The notes below the pieces were generated by a model. The model ran no database searches. It saw only the letters and a program-made list of their open reading frames with translations, and was not told the origin of the DNA. Position numbers and translations under genes: made by a program. A stretch of DNA of 64,000 nucleotides from Polyangia bacterium (GTDB lineage Bacteria > Myxococcota_A > Polyangia > Nannocystales > Nannocystaceae), in contig JAUIKS010000001.1 in assembly GCA_030430565.1 (NCBI GenBank), positions 62,001-126,000 on the forward strand. Direction: 5' to 3'. The number at the start of each line of letters is the position of its first letter. Position 1 is the stretch's first letter. Positions 56,135 through 64,000 of this stretch are shown piece after piece.

Positions 56135-57594
56135 TGCGCCCCCGAGAGCCCGTGGCGCTGCAGCCGGCGGTAGAGCGCGCTGCGGCTGAGCCCGAGGCGC
56201 TCGGCCGCCTGGCTGACGTTGCCCTCGCAGCGCCGGAGCGCGCGCTGGATCAGGTGCCGCTCGACCGCTTCTAAAGTCATGTCTTCGAGGGCATGTTTGT
56301 TGGTGCGGGGATCGCCGGCGCCGGCGCGGGCGCTCCGCAGCCCGAGCGCGCCCGGCTCGATCATCGCGCCTTGACACATCAGCACCGCGCGCTCGAGCAC
56401 GTGCTCCAGCTCGCGGACGTTGCCGGGCCAGGGGTGTCGCTCGAGCGCGGCGCGGGCCGCCGGCGTGAGCCCGTGGATCGCCCGCGTCTTGCCGTAGCGG
56501 CGCAGCAGCCGGGCGAGGAAGTGATCGGTCAGCGGCGCGATGTCGGCGGCGCGCTCGCGCAGCGGCGGGAGGTGCAGCTCGACCGTGTTGAGCCGGTACA
56601 GCAGATCCTCGCGGAACTCGCCGCGCGCGACCGCAGCCTGCAGGTCGGCGTTGGTCGCCGCGATCACGCGCACGTCCGCTCGGCGCACGCGCGAGGAGCC
56701 GACCGGGCGGAACTCGCCGGTCTGCAGCACGCGCAGCAGCTTGGCCTGCTGCCCCGGCGGCATGTTGGCGATCTCGTCGAGGAACAGGGTGCCGCCGTCG
56801 GCGAGCTCGAAGCAGCCCACCCGCACGCTGCGGGCGTCGGTGAACGCCCCCTTCACGTGGCCGAAGAGCTCGCTCTCGAACACCCCGTCCGGCAGCCCGC
56901 CGGCGTTGACCGTGACCAGCGGCTGCTCGGCGCGCTCCGAGGCCGCGTGCAGGTGATGGGCGACGACCTCCTTGCCGGTCCCGTGCTCGCCCGTGATCAG
57001 CACGCTCGCGGTCGACGGGCCGACCCGCGTGATCAGCTCGAGCACCGGCTGCATCGCGCGCGCCGACGCGATCATCGTCGGCGCGTTTCTGCGGCTCAGC
57101 AGCCGGTTGTGCTGCTCGAGCCGTCGGCTGCGCCGCAGCGCCTGGCACAGCTCGACCTGCGTCTGCAGCTGCGCGAGCAGCCGCTCGTTGTCCCAGGGCT
57201 TGGCGATGTAGTCTCGCGCGCCGCGGCGCATCGCCTCGACCGCGCCCGCGACCGAGCTCCAGGCGGTCATCACCATCACCGGCAGCGTCGCGTCGAGACC
57301 TCGCAGCTGCGTCAGCAGGTCCAGGCCCTCGTCGCCCGAGGTCGTGTCGCGCGAGTAGTTGAGGTCGATCAGCGCGGCCTCGTGCTCGCCGTCCCTCGCC
57401 GCCGCGAGCACGCCCGCCGGCGAGGTCGCGGTCACGACCTCGTAGCCCTCGCCCTTCAGCAGCAGGCGCAGCGCGGTCAGGACGTCGCGCTGGTCGTCGG
57501 CGATCAGCACCCGCGGACGCGCGCGCGCGCGGGCGTGCGCGGGCTTGTCCGCCGGGTCAGGGCGAGGTGCGGAGCCGGGGTCTCGAGGCGGCAT
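56131..57594 (-). CDS. NtrC-family sigma-54-dependent response regulator
   Basis: 487 residues from the ATG at 57594. The receiver domain has 'RVLIADDQRDVLTALRLLLK', the Asp in 'ALIDLNYSRDTTSGDEGLDL', 'MVMTAWSS' and the Lys in 'DYIAKPWDN'. The AAA+ domain has 'ITGEHGTGKEVVAHHLH', 'ESELFGHVKGAFTDARS' (GAFTDA for GAFTGA), 'GTLFLDEIANMPPGQQAKLL' and 'HPWPGNVRELEHVLERAVLM'. The Fis HTH reads 'CEGNVSQAAERLGLSRSALY'. It is divergent from an ABC transporter operon with a good sigma-54 promoter, the obvious target. Confidence 0.93.
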   Translation of the reverse strand: MPPRDPGSAPRPDPADKPAHARARARPRVLIADDQRDVLTALRLLLKGEGYEVVTATSPAGVLAAARDGEHEAALIDLNYSRDTTSGDEGLDLLTQLRGLDATLPVMVMTAWSSVAGAVEAMRRGARDYIAKPWDNERLLAQLQTQVELCQALRRSRRLEQHNRLLSRRNAPTMIASARAMQPVLELITRVGPSTASVLITGEHGTGKEVVAHHLHAASERAEQPLVTVNAGGLPDGVFESELFGHVKGAFTDARSVRVGCFELADGGTLFLDEIANMPPGQQAKLLRVLQTGEFRPVGSSRVRRADVRVIAATNADLQAAVARGEFREDLLYRLNTVELHLPPLRERAADIAPLTDHFLARLLRRYGKTRAIHGLTPAARAALERHPWPGNVRELEHVLERAVLMCQGAMIEPGALGLRSARAGAGDPRTNKHALEDMTLEAVERHLIQRALRRCEGNVSQAAERLGLSRSALYRRLQRHGLSGAQ

Positions 57595-57735
57595 ACAGCG
57601 GGCTCTGGCCGAGTGTAGTCGAACGCGCGGAGGTCCCCGGACGCGGGTGTTCGGATCCGGGATCACGGATCCCACAACCGGTCACCGAATCAGGTCACCT
57701 CGAGGCGCCTCGCTCGTAGACCCCGGCGTGGGAGG

Positions 57736-57749
57736 GGCACGGATCTTGC
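57736..57749 (+). promoter_or_regulatory. Sigma-54 (-24/-12) promoter
   Basis: GGGGCAC-GGATC-TTGCG fits TGGCAC-N5-TTGC, with GG at 57736-57737, ten bases, and GC at 57748-57749. It lies 48 bp before the ABC ATPase start. The divergent NtrC-type gene begins 142 bp upstream, leaving room for activator sites. Confidence 0.8.
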
Positions 57750-57796
57750 GAGGAGAGACGTGGACACCTGCGGCCCGCGCGGCGAAGGATACGTCT

Positions 57797-58576
57797 GTGC
57801 CCGAACCATCCCCAAGCGAACAGCCGCCGCGCGCGCGCGCGACCCCAATCCTCGCGCTGCGCGGCGTCGAGAAAGTGTTCTACGCCGCCGAGCTCGAGAT
57901 CCACGCGCTCGTCGACGTGCACCTCGAGATCGCCCGCGGCGAGTTCGTCTCGATCGCCGGGCCGTCCGGCTCGGGCAAGACGACGCTGCTGTCGATCCTG
58001 GGGCTGCTCGACACGCCGACGCGCGGCGTCTACGAGCTCGCCGGGCGCCCGGTCACGCAGCTCAGCACGCGCGAGCGCGCGCGAACGCGCGCGCGCGAGA
58101 TCGGCTTCATCTTCCAGAGCTTCAACCTCATCGACGAGCTCGACGTGTTCGAAAACGTCGAGCTGCCGCTGGTCTACGCCGGGGTCGCCGCGCGTGAGCG
58201 TCGTCGCAGGGTCCAGGGCGCGCTCGACCGCGTCGAGATGACGCACCGCGCCCGTCACCGCCCGAGCCAGCTGTCCGGCGGTCAGCAGCAGCGCGTCGCG
58301 GTCGCGCGGGCGATCGTCGGCGAGCCGACGATCATCCTCGCGGACGAGCCGACCGGCAACCTCGACTCGGTCAACGGCGAGCTCGTGATGGGCCTCTTGC
58401 GCGAGCTGCATCGCGGCGGCGCGACGATCTGCATGGTCACCCACGACCCCCGCTACGCGCGCTACGCCGCGCGCACGATCGGGCTGTTCGACGGCCGCGT
58501 CGTGCGCGAGAGCGGCGCGCGCGATTCCTCCAACCCAGACGGCGACGGCGCGGATAGGGGAGAGGAGGCGGCCTGA
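57797..58576 (+). CDS. ABC transporter ATPase (MacB/LolD type)
   Basis: 259 residues from the GTG at 57797. Walker A is '[18 protein letters not shown]', the Q loop '[20 protein letters not shown]', the signature '[15 protein letters not shown]', Walker B '[13 protein letters not shown]' and the H loop 'CMVTHDPR'. 'EPTGNLDS' and the FtsX-type partner mark the MacB/LolD group, which drives mechanotransmission-type export or lipoprotein movement. The stop overlaps the permease start by one base (TGATG), so the two are coupled. Expression is probably sigma-54 dependent through the divergent NtrC/kinase pair. Confidence 0.93.
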   Translation: MPEPSPSEQPPRARATPILALRGVEKVFYAAELEIHALVDVHLEIARGEFVSIAGPSGSGKTTLLSILGLLDTPTRGVYELAGRPVTQLSTRERARTRAREIGFIFQSFNLIDELDVFENVELPLVYAGVAARERRRRVQGALDRVEMTHRARHRPSQLSGGQQQRVAVARAIVGEPTIILADEPTGNLDSVNGELVMGLLRELHRGGATICMVTHDPRYARYAARTIGLFDGRVVRESGARDSSNPDGDGADRGEEAA

Positions 58577-61080
58577 TGAGCGGGGTTGTGCGCGACATAC
58601 GGTTCGGCCTGCGGGCGCTGGCGAGGGCGCCCAGCTTCACCGTGGTCGCGCTCGTCTCGCTGGCGCTGGCGATCGGCGTCAACACGGCCGTGTTCTCCCT
58701 GGTCAACGCGATCCTGCTGCGCCCCGCGCCGGTCCAGGCGCCCGCGGAGCTCGTCAAGATCTACACCGACGATCCCGAGAACCCGGGCTTTCTGCCGCTC
58801 TCGCACCTCAACGCGCGGGCGCTCGCGGAGCTCGAGGACGTGATCACGCTGGCTGAGGGCGCGGCGATCACCGCCGACCTCGAGCTCTCGCGCGAGCCCG
58901 AGGCGCCCGACGCCCGCGGCGACGGCCGCGTGCAGGGCTACCTCATCAGCGACAACTACCTCGAGCTGCTGGGCGTCGAGCCGGCGCTCGGGCAGCTCCC
59001 GCGCGCGACGGGCGGCGGCGACGAGGCCCCGGCGCTGCTGCTCGGCTACGACTACTGGCGGGCGCTCGGCGGCGACTCCGAGCTCGTCGGCCAGCGCGCC
59101 TGGCTCAACGGTCAGCCTGTGACCATCGCCGGCGTCGCGCCCCCGCGCTTCAACGCGGCGCGCCGCGGGCTCTCCATCGACGTCTACGTCCCCTGGTCGA
59201 TGGCGCAGGTCACGTTAAACGACCCGCGCTGGCTCGCGCAGCGGCGCATGCTCGCGTTCTACGTCATCGCGCGGCTCGCCCCCGGGGTCTCGCGCGCGCG
59301 GGCCGAGCACGAGCTGCGCGCGCGCGCGGCCGAGCTCGCGGCGCGCTACCCCGAGGAGAACGCCGGGCGCAGCGTCACGCTGGTCCCGCTCGCGCGCTCG
59401 CGCATCGACCCCAACCTGCGCGGCTCCGTGGTGCGCGCCGCGGTCGCGCTCATGATCGTGGCTGGCTGCATCCTGCTGATCGCGATCGCCAACGTCGCCA
59501 GCCTCATGCTCGCCCGCGCGAGCGCGCGTCAGGGCGAGATCGCGATGCGTCGAGTGCTGGGCGCCGACTCCCCGCGGATCGTCCGCCAGCTGCTCACCGA
59601 GTCGCTGCTGCTCGCGGGGCTGGGCGGCGTCGGCGGCGTGATCGCGGCGCTGTGGATCCGCGATCTCGTGTGGTCCCTGCGCCCGGCTGGGGCGTTCTTC
59701 GACGACGTCGACATCAGCCTCGACGTCTCGGTCGCGCTGTTCACCTTCGCGCTCGTCGCCCTCACCGGGCTCTTGTGCGGCCTCGCGCCGGCGCTCCGCG
59801 TGCGCCGAGAGAGCCTCGCCGCGACCCTGCGCGCGAGCACGCGCGGCGCCGCCGGGCTCGCGCGGCGCGGCCCCGGTTTGCGGGCGCGTGCGCTCTTGGT
59901 GGTGCTCCAGGTCGCGCTCTCCCTCGTCGCGCTCGCCGGCGCCGGCCTGGTCGCGCACAGCCTGCAGAAGGCCGAGCTCGAGGGCGCGGCGCTCGAGCGA
60001 CAGCCCGTCACGCTCGCCGACGTCGACGCCCGCGCCGCGCGAGTTCGCGACGCGGACCTGCGCGACGCCGGCGCTCGAAGGGCCGCGCGCGCGCGCGCCA
60101 TCGCCCACACCCGCCAGGCGCTCGACGCGGTCGCCCGCCTCCCCGAGGTCGAGCGCGCGGCCATCACCGAGTCGGCGCCGCTGACCGGCGGCGCGTTCAT
60201 GCGCACGACCTACGTCGACGACGGCGAGGGCGTGCTGACGGACACGACCGTGGTCTCGCCCGCCTACTTCGAGGTCATGGGGATCGAGCTCGCCCGCGGG
60301 CGGGGCTTCTCCGACGCCGACGCGCTCGCCCGTCCCCGCGTCGCGATCATCAGCGAGGCCATGGCCGCCGCGCGCTGGCCCGGGCAGGACGCGGTCGGGC
60401 AGCGGATGCGCTTCAAGCTGGTCGAGGGCGAGGTCGAGGTCGTGGGCGTGACGCGCGACGCGAAGTGGCGGAGCGTCACCGAGGAGCCGGCGCCGTTGAT
60501 CTACCTGCCCCTTGGGCAATGGCCGGTGGCGAGCTACACGCTCGCGATCCGCGGCGCCCGAGCCGGCGCGCCGCTGAGCGCCGCGATCACGCGCGCGGTC
60601 GAGGGCGACGGCGAGGGGGCCGCGCGCGACGTGTTCGTGCACGACGTGCGCCCGCTGGCGGCGCTCGTGCGTCGCTCGCTCGCGCCGTTGCGCGTCGGCG
60701 CGGCCCTGCTCGCGGGCCTCGGCGCGCTCGCGCTGCTGCTCGCGGCGCTCGGCCTCTACGGGCTCATGACTTTCTCCGTGCGCCTGCGGACCCGCGAGCT
60801 CGGGATCCGGATGGCGCTCGGCGCTGACCCGCGCGCGCTGCTGCGGGGGGAGCTCGTCCGCGGCATGCAGCTCGTCGGGCTCGGCGTGCTGCTGGGCCTG
60901 CTCGTGAGCTTCGCGCTCGGCGCCTGGGCCTCCAGCCTGCTGTTCGAGGTCGACGGCCACGACCCGGTCGCCTTCGTCGGAGCCGCGCTGACGCTCGGGC
61001 TCGCCGCCGCCGTCGCCATCTACCTGCCCGCGCGCCGGGCGACGCGGATCGACCCCACGGTCGCGCTGCGCGAGGAGTGA
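58576..61080 (+). CDS. FtsX/MacB-type permease of the duplicated (ADOP-like) class
   Basis: 834 residues. The start 'VRDIRFGLRALARAPSFTVV' and 'LALAIGVNTAVFSLVNAILL' mark the ADOP group of MacB-like permeases. A periplasmic MacB core follows ('YLISDNYLELLGVEPALGQL', 'LVGQRAWLNGQPVTIAGVAP'). Membrane segments come at 'MIVAGCILLIAIANVASLML' and two more after it. A second periplasmic core ('VVSPAYFEVMGIELARGRGF', 'AMAAARWPGQDAVGQRMRFK') precedes the last membrane bundle, 'GIRMALGADPRALLRGEL'. The duplicated layout is a full transporter with the upstream ATPase. The substrate is unknown. Confidence 0.9.
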   Translation: MSGVVRDIRFGLRALARAPSFTVVALVSLALAIGVNTAVFSLVNAILLRPAPVQAPAELVKIYTDDPENPGFLPLSHLNARALAELEDVITLAEGAAITADLELSREPEAPDARGDGRVQGYLISDNYLELLGVEPALGQLPRATGGGDEAPALLLGYDYWRALGGDSELVGQRAWLNGQPVTIAGVAPPRFNAARRGLSIDVYVPWSMAQVTLNDPRWLAQRRMLAFYVIARLAPGVSRARAEHELRARAAELAARYPEENAGRSVTLVPLARSRIDPNLRGSVVRAAVALMIVAGCILLIAIANVASLMLARASARQGEIAMRRVLGADSPRIVRQLLTESLLLAGLGGVGGVIAALWIRDLVWSLRPAGAFFDDVDISLDVSVALFTFALVALTGLLCGLAPALRVRRESLAATLRASTRGAAGLARRGPGLRARALLVVLQVALSLVALAGAGLVAHSLQKAELEGAALERQPVTLADVDARAARVRDADLRDAGARRAARARAIAHTRQALDAVARLPEVERAAITESAPLTGGAFMRTTYVDDGEGVLTDTTVVSPAYFEVMGIELARGRGFSDADALARPRVAIISEAMAAARWPGQDAVGQRMRFKLVEGEVEVVGVTRDAKWRSVTEEPAPLIYLPLGQWPVASYTLAIRGARAGAPLSAAITRAVEGDGEGAARDVFVHDVRPLAALVRRSLAPLRVGAALLAGLGALALLLAALGLYGLMTFSVRLRTRELGIRMALGADPRALLRGELVRGMQLVGLGVLLGLLVSFALGAWASSLLFEVDGHDPVAFVGAALTLGLAAAVAIYLPARRATRIDPTVALREE

Positions 61081-61081
61081 T

Positions 61082-61291
61082 ATGTCCAAAGAGTCCTATT
61101 CAATCGAACGTCGCGCCCCGCGCCCCCGCGCGCTCGAGCTCGCGCTGCTCGCCGCGCTGCTCGTGGCGCTGCTCTGCGGGGCGCTCGCGCTGTCGGGGCT
61201 GACGAGCCCGCCGCTGTCGGGGCTCTGCGGGCTCGGGCTCCCGGGGATCGTGGCGCTGCTGCTCACGCTCTGCGTCGCGCTCGAGCGCTGA
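61082..61291 (+). CDS. Small two-helix membrane protein of the ABC operon
   Basis: 69 residues, starting one base after the permease stop. A basic head ('SIERRAPRPRALE') precedes two hydrophobic helices (about 18-40 and 46-67; 'LALLAALLVALLCGALAL', 'LGLPGIVALLLTLCVAL'). It has the look of an accessory subunit or an uncoupled small membrane protein. No family is recognised. The tight spacing and frame are the main evidence that it is real. Confidence 0.55.
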   Translation: MSKESYSIERRAPRPRALELALLAALLVALLCGALALSGLTSPPLSGLCGLGLPGIVALLLTLCVALER

Positions 61292-61348
61292 CGCGAGCGC
61301 CGCACGAACTGCGTGCCGCTGACGCGCGGCGAGTGTTACTGCTTGGGC

Positions 61349-62113
61349 ATGCGCATCTTCCTGGTCCGTCACGGCATGTCTGAGTCCAACGCTGATTGGG
61401 ACGTCAACCGGCGAAAAGCCGACCACGCCATCGAGCTGACCGAGGACGGGCGCGCTCAGGCCCGCGGCGCCGGCGAGTTCTTGGCGCGCTACTTCGCCGA
61501 GGAGGCCGACCGCGAGCGCGGCGGCGACATGGGCCCGATCCGGCTGTGGCACAGCCCCTACACGCGCACGCGACAGACCGCCGACGAGCTCGAGCGCGCC
61601 TGCGTGCTCGCGCGGGCGCGGACGCTTCAGCGCGTCGACGACGAGCCGATCCAGCGCGCGAAGGGGGGCTCGTGGTTCCTCGATCGCAAAGAGCACTTCC
61701 TGCTCCACGAGCAGCAGTTCGGGATCTTCGACGGGCTCAGCGACGACGAGCGAGCCGAGCGCTACCCCGCCGAGTGGGCGCACTACCAGAAGTGCAAGGC
61801 CTTCGAGGGCAAGATCTGGGCGCGCATGCCCATGGGCGAGTCGCGGATGCAGGTCGCCGCGCGCATGCACCAGGCCTTCGGCACGTTCCAGCGCGACCGT
61901 CACAAGCACGGCGTCGAGACGATCGTGGTCGTCGGCCACGGCACCACCAACCGCGCGTTCACCATGGCCTGGATGCACTACACGCCCGAGTGGTTCGAGC
62001 GCGAGCCCAACCCGAAGAACGCGTCGGTCCGGTTGATCGAGGACGGCGAGGACCGCGGCTACATCTTCGCGGGCTTCGAAAACCCGCCCGGTTACAAGCA
62101 CGGCAAGAAGTGA
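61349..62113 (+). CDS. Histidine phosphatase (phosphoglycerate-mutase-like) family protein
   Basis: 254 residues. The start at 61349 puts 'MRIFLVRHGMSESN' (RHG motif) at the N-terminus. Also present are 'HSPYTRTRQTADELERACVL' with the second Arg, the proton donor region 'EHFLLHEQQFGIFDGLS', 'GESRMQVAARMHQAF' and the second catalytic His in 'VVVGHGTTNRAFTMAW'. The motif set shows an active phosphatase or mutase of branch 1. The long loop near residues 80-150 resembles fungal and bacterial SixA/Ais-unlike members. The substrate is unknown. Confidence 0.85.
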   Translation: MRIFLVRHGMSESNADWDVNRRKADHAIELTEDGRAQARGAGEFLARYFAEEADRERGGDMGPIRLWHSPYTRTRQTADELERACVLARARTLQRVDDEPIQRAKGGSWFLDRKEHFLLHEQQFGIFDGLSDDERAERYPAEWAHYQKCKAFEGKIWARMPMGESRMQVAARMHQAFGTFQRDRHKHGVETIVVVGHGTTNRAFTMAWMHYTPEWFEREPNPKNASVRLIEDGEDRGYIFAGFENPPGYKHGKK

Positions 62114-62141
62114 CGCGCGCGCCTCGTCAGCTCAGCTAACT

Positions 62142-63719
62142 TCAGTAGTACCGTGACGTGCCGAACAGCTCCAGCAGCGCCGGGTAGTGAGCGGGATCCG
62201 CCCGCGTGAGCCGCTCCTCGCACCAGCGGCTCGCCGGCGTGAAGAACTGAAAGTACGTGGCTCGATCGACGCAGTAGGTGAGCCCGTTTCGCGCGAGCTT
62301 ACGGAGCGGCGCGGCTTGGTCGACGAGGTCGTCGCACAGCGCGTACTGGTGCTCCTCGCGCTTGAGCGCGCGCGGGATCATGGCGCCGCGCATCAACGCG
62401 GCCAGCGCGAGCGCGACGGCGCTCGTGCGCGAGGCCGCGAGCAGGACGCCGGCGGGGTCTCGCTTGCGGGCGACGACCGCCCCGTAGCGCTTCTCGAGCT
62501 TCATCGCCCGCTCGATGAACAGGCCGACGCGTCGCCGCGACTCGTTGTAGGCCTCGACCTGCGCCTTGTACTCCTTCTCCCAGCGCGGGATCCCAGAGTC
62601 TTTCCTCCACTCCTCGACGTGGAATTGCAGGTTCGCGAACGCGCGCTCCTTCAGCAGCGCTTCGAATTCGTCATCGAGCGAGTACAGCTCGATCTTGCTG
62701 AACGCCGCGTCGAGGGCCTGACGACGGTCGGGAGGGAGACCTTCGAAGCGACGGCGCGCGAGCTCGCGGAGCTCCGCGAAGCGCTCCCGCGCGGACGCGG
62801 CGAGGGCCTCGTCGCGCTTGTGCACCACGATCCGCTCACGCGGCAGCCCGAGCAGCTCGTCGCAGCGGCGGGGCGTCTTCGCCGGCTTTCTCGATCGAAG
62901 GCGCGCGAGCGCCTCGACGCGCGCCTTCGGCAGCGCGCGCGCGACCTCCCGCGCGAGCGCCCGATCGAACACCGAGCTCGGCACGAAGCGCCGCCCTCGC
63001 TGCTCGAGTTGCTTCTGCACCACCGGCGCGAGCGACCGTCGGAGCTGGGCCCGCAGCGCCGCGACGATCTCCTCCTCGCTCTTCTGGTTGAGGCGCTCGT
63101 TCGCCGCCGCGCGGGCGGGCGCCGCGGTGCTCGTCCAGGTCACGCACAGCCCCAAGAACCCGCGCCGCGGGCACGAGCGCAGCCAGTCGCGCTCGGCGAT
63201 CTCCAGCTTCGCCAGCAGCTCGCGATCGCGCCAGCCGTCCTCGCCGTAGCGCGCGAGGTAGCCGACCGCGTGACGCCGCAGCGCGCCCGCGTCGAGCGTG
63301 TCATCCACCCCCGTGAGGATGAGCTCGCGGCGCCGCCAGTAGGCGTCGGCGGCTCGCGCGAGCGCGCTGGAGCTCACGACCCCGAGGCGCTCGGTCGTCG
63401 CGTGCAGGCGCTCGATTTTTTGGATGACCCGAAGAGCCTGTCGCTTGGGACCTGCGTGCACGCGGACCGCGTAGGCCTCCTCGAGCAGCGCGAGCGCGCG
63501 CTCGCGATCGTCATCCTCCGCGCTCGCGGCCTCCCGCTCGAGCGCCCCCGCGGCCGCTCGCGCTGACTCGAGCGACGAGTACGCCGACGGCGCGGGCGCA
63601 GCGGCCGCGCGCCGCTCGACCTCCAGCGCGCTCGCGGCCGTCACGGGCGGCGCCACGAGCAGCGCGGCCGCGAGCGCGGCGGCGACCTGTACGCCGAGGG
63701 ATGCGCGCTTGTGGACCAC
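62142..63719 (-). CDS. Secreted hypothetical protein, helical
   Basis: 525 residues from a GTG. A signal peptide ('VQVAAALAAALLVAPPVTAA') precedes a mostly helical, Arg/Ala/Glu-rich protein ('LARARADAYWRRRELIL'-like segments, 'EEWRKDSGIPRWEKEYKAQV'). A hydrophobic stretch near 420-440 ('SAVALALAALMRGAMI') may span or touch a membrane. Several Cys in the C-terminal half (CDELLG, YALCDD, TYCVDRA, WCEERL) could pair in the periplasm. No family is recognised. A CCGGGAAC box lies just upstream (63749-63756). Confidence 0.65.
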   Translation of the reverse strand: MVHKRASLGVQVAAALAAALLVAPPVTAASALEVERRAAAAPAPSAYSSLESARAAAGALEREAASAEDDDRERALALLEEAYAVRVHAGPKRQALRVIQKIERLHATTERLGVVSSSALARAADAYWRRRELILTGVDDTLDAGALRRHAVGYLARYGEDGWRDRELLAKLEIAERDWLRSCPRRGFLGLCVTWTSTAAPARAAANERLNQKSEEEIVAALRAQLRRSLAPVVQKQLEQRGRRFVPSSVFDRALAREVARALPKARVEALARLRSRKPAKTPRRCDELLGLPRERIVVHKRDEALAASARERFAELRELARRRFEGLPPDRRQALDAAFSKIELYSLDDEFEALLKERAFANLQFHVEEWRKDSGIPRWEKEYKAQVEAYNESRRRVGLFIERAMKLEKRYGAVVARKRDPAGVLLAASRTSAVALALAALMRGAMIPRALKREEHQYALCDDLVDQAAPLRKLARNGLTYCVDRATYFQFFTPASRWCEERLTRADPAHYPALLELFGTSRYY

Positions 63720-63832
63720 AAACCGTTAGACGGCGCAGGCGCTCGCGAGTTCCCGGTCACGCGCGCGCGTCTCGGCCGGCCGCGCGCGGACGCGTCGAAG
63801 AGCGCGCGCCGCCCTTGTTATCATCGCGCCCC

Positions 63833-64000
63833 GTGAGCTCGTTGATCCCGCCCGCGCGCCGGCTCGCCATGCGCAGCGGCCTCGCCGACCCGCCGCTGTT
63901 CACCGTCGGCTGGCACCACGCGATCTTCGAGCACTATCGCGTCACCGACGAGGCCGCGCTCGCCGCTCGCCTCCCGCCCGGCGTCGAGCTCGATCACCAC
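63833..64000 (+). CDS. YqjF/DUF2071-type protein, N-terminal part (continues past window)
   Basis: 56 codons run from a GTG to the window end. The piece 'LFTVGWHHAIFEHYRV', followed by 'AALAARLPPGVELDHH', matches the start of DUF2071 proteins, which read like 'FLTARWRHLLMLNYEV..LLRPLVPPGTELD'. The gene is divergent from the secreted protein at 63719 with a 113-bp gap. The function of the family is unclear. The start could shift to the in-frame ATG at 63869. Confidence 0.6.
   Translation, partial: MSSLIPPARRLAMRSGLADPPLFTVGWHHAIFEHYRVTDEAALAARLPPGVELDHH

Noticed and set aside
59215..61089. 624-codon minus-strand frame under the permease
   Set aside because: Antisense to a permease with clear FtsX/MacB features; composition typical of a shadow frame.

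Overview
The window looks like chromosomal DNA of a high-GC myxobacterium, most likely a Nannocystineae-type genus (inference). The signs are many lipoproteins with Cys-rich CGDG..ECDD repeats, long Gly-Asp (GDGDGD) linkers, a MYXO-CTERM tail, Ser/Thr kinases fused to TPR regions, a FHA-AAA+ regulator and a very large cyclase-ATPase-TPR protein. No rRNA, tRNA or CRISPR array was recognised.

Layout. 1-905: the end of a hemopexin-repeat protein and a DUF697-type membrane protein. 1191-15940: a compact NRPS locus. It holds an A(MT)A-PCP-TE protein, a FOXRED2-like flavoprotein, a Dabb protein and a 2791-residue AL-KR-CP-C-A(MT)A-PCP synthetase, followed by a possible 37-aa ORF. Both amino-acid A domains are interrupted by methyltransferases of different folds and at different points. 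Only one condensation domain is visible. 15961-31041: a scarred accessory region with a headless kinase remnant, two convergent tyrosine recombinases (one truncated), two DUF1554-type lipoproteins, an IS3-family element that seems to have cut off the 5' part of an RHS gene, an RHS-tip toxin with a probable immunity gene, a small XRE module, three genes of lower GC (one with pentapeptide repeats) and a second headless kinase-TPR remnant. A near-identical 68/71-bp direct repeat lies at 20053 and 26018.

31042-41704: envelope and signalling genes. These are a FHA-AAA+ regulator without GAFTGA, a complete kinase-TPR, an ECF sigma factor, a GD-linker lipoprotein, an OmpA-like protein and a lipoprotein with CX4CH motifs. 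The sigma gene is flanked by two outward-facing promoter-like sites with the same CCGGGAAC-N17-TACTTCA pattern, which suggests one regulon. 41947-54647: the cyclase-AAA-TPR giant, a second GD-linker lipoprotein, a methyltransferase, a lipoprotein fused to a ferritin-like diiron domain, other lipoproteins and a MYXO-CTERM glycerophosphodiesterase. 54707-61291: an NtrC-type regulator and its histidine kinase, divergent from an ABC ATPase-permease pair that carries a good sigma-54 promoter. 61349-64000: a histidine phosphatase, a secreted protein of unknown function and the start of a YqjF/DUF2071-type gene.

All functional calls come from reading motifs by eye. No database search was possible.
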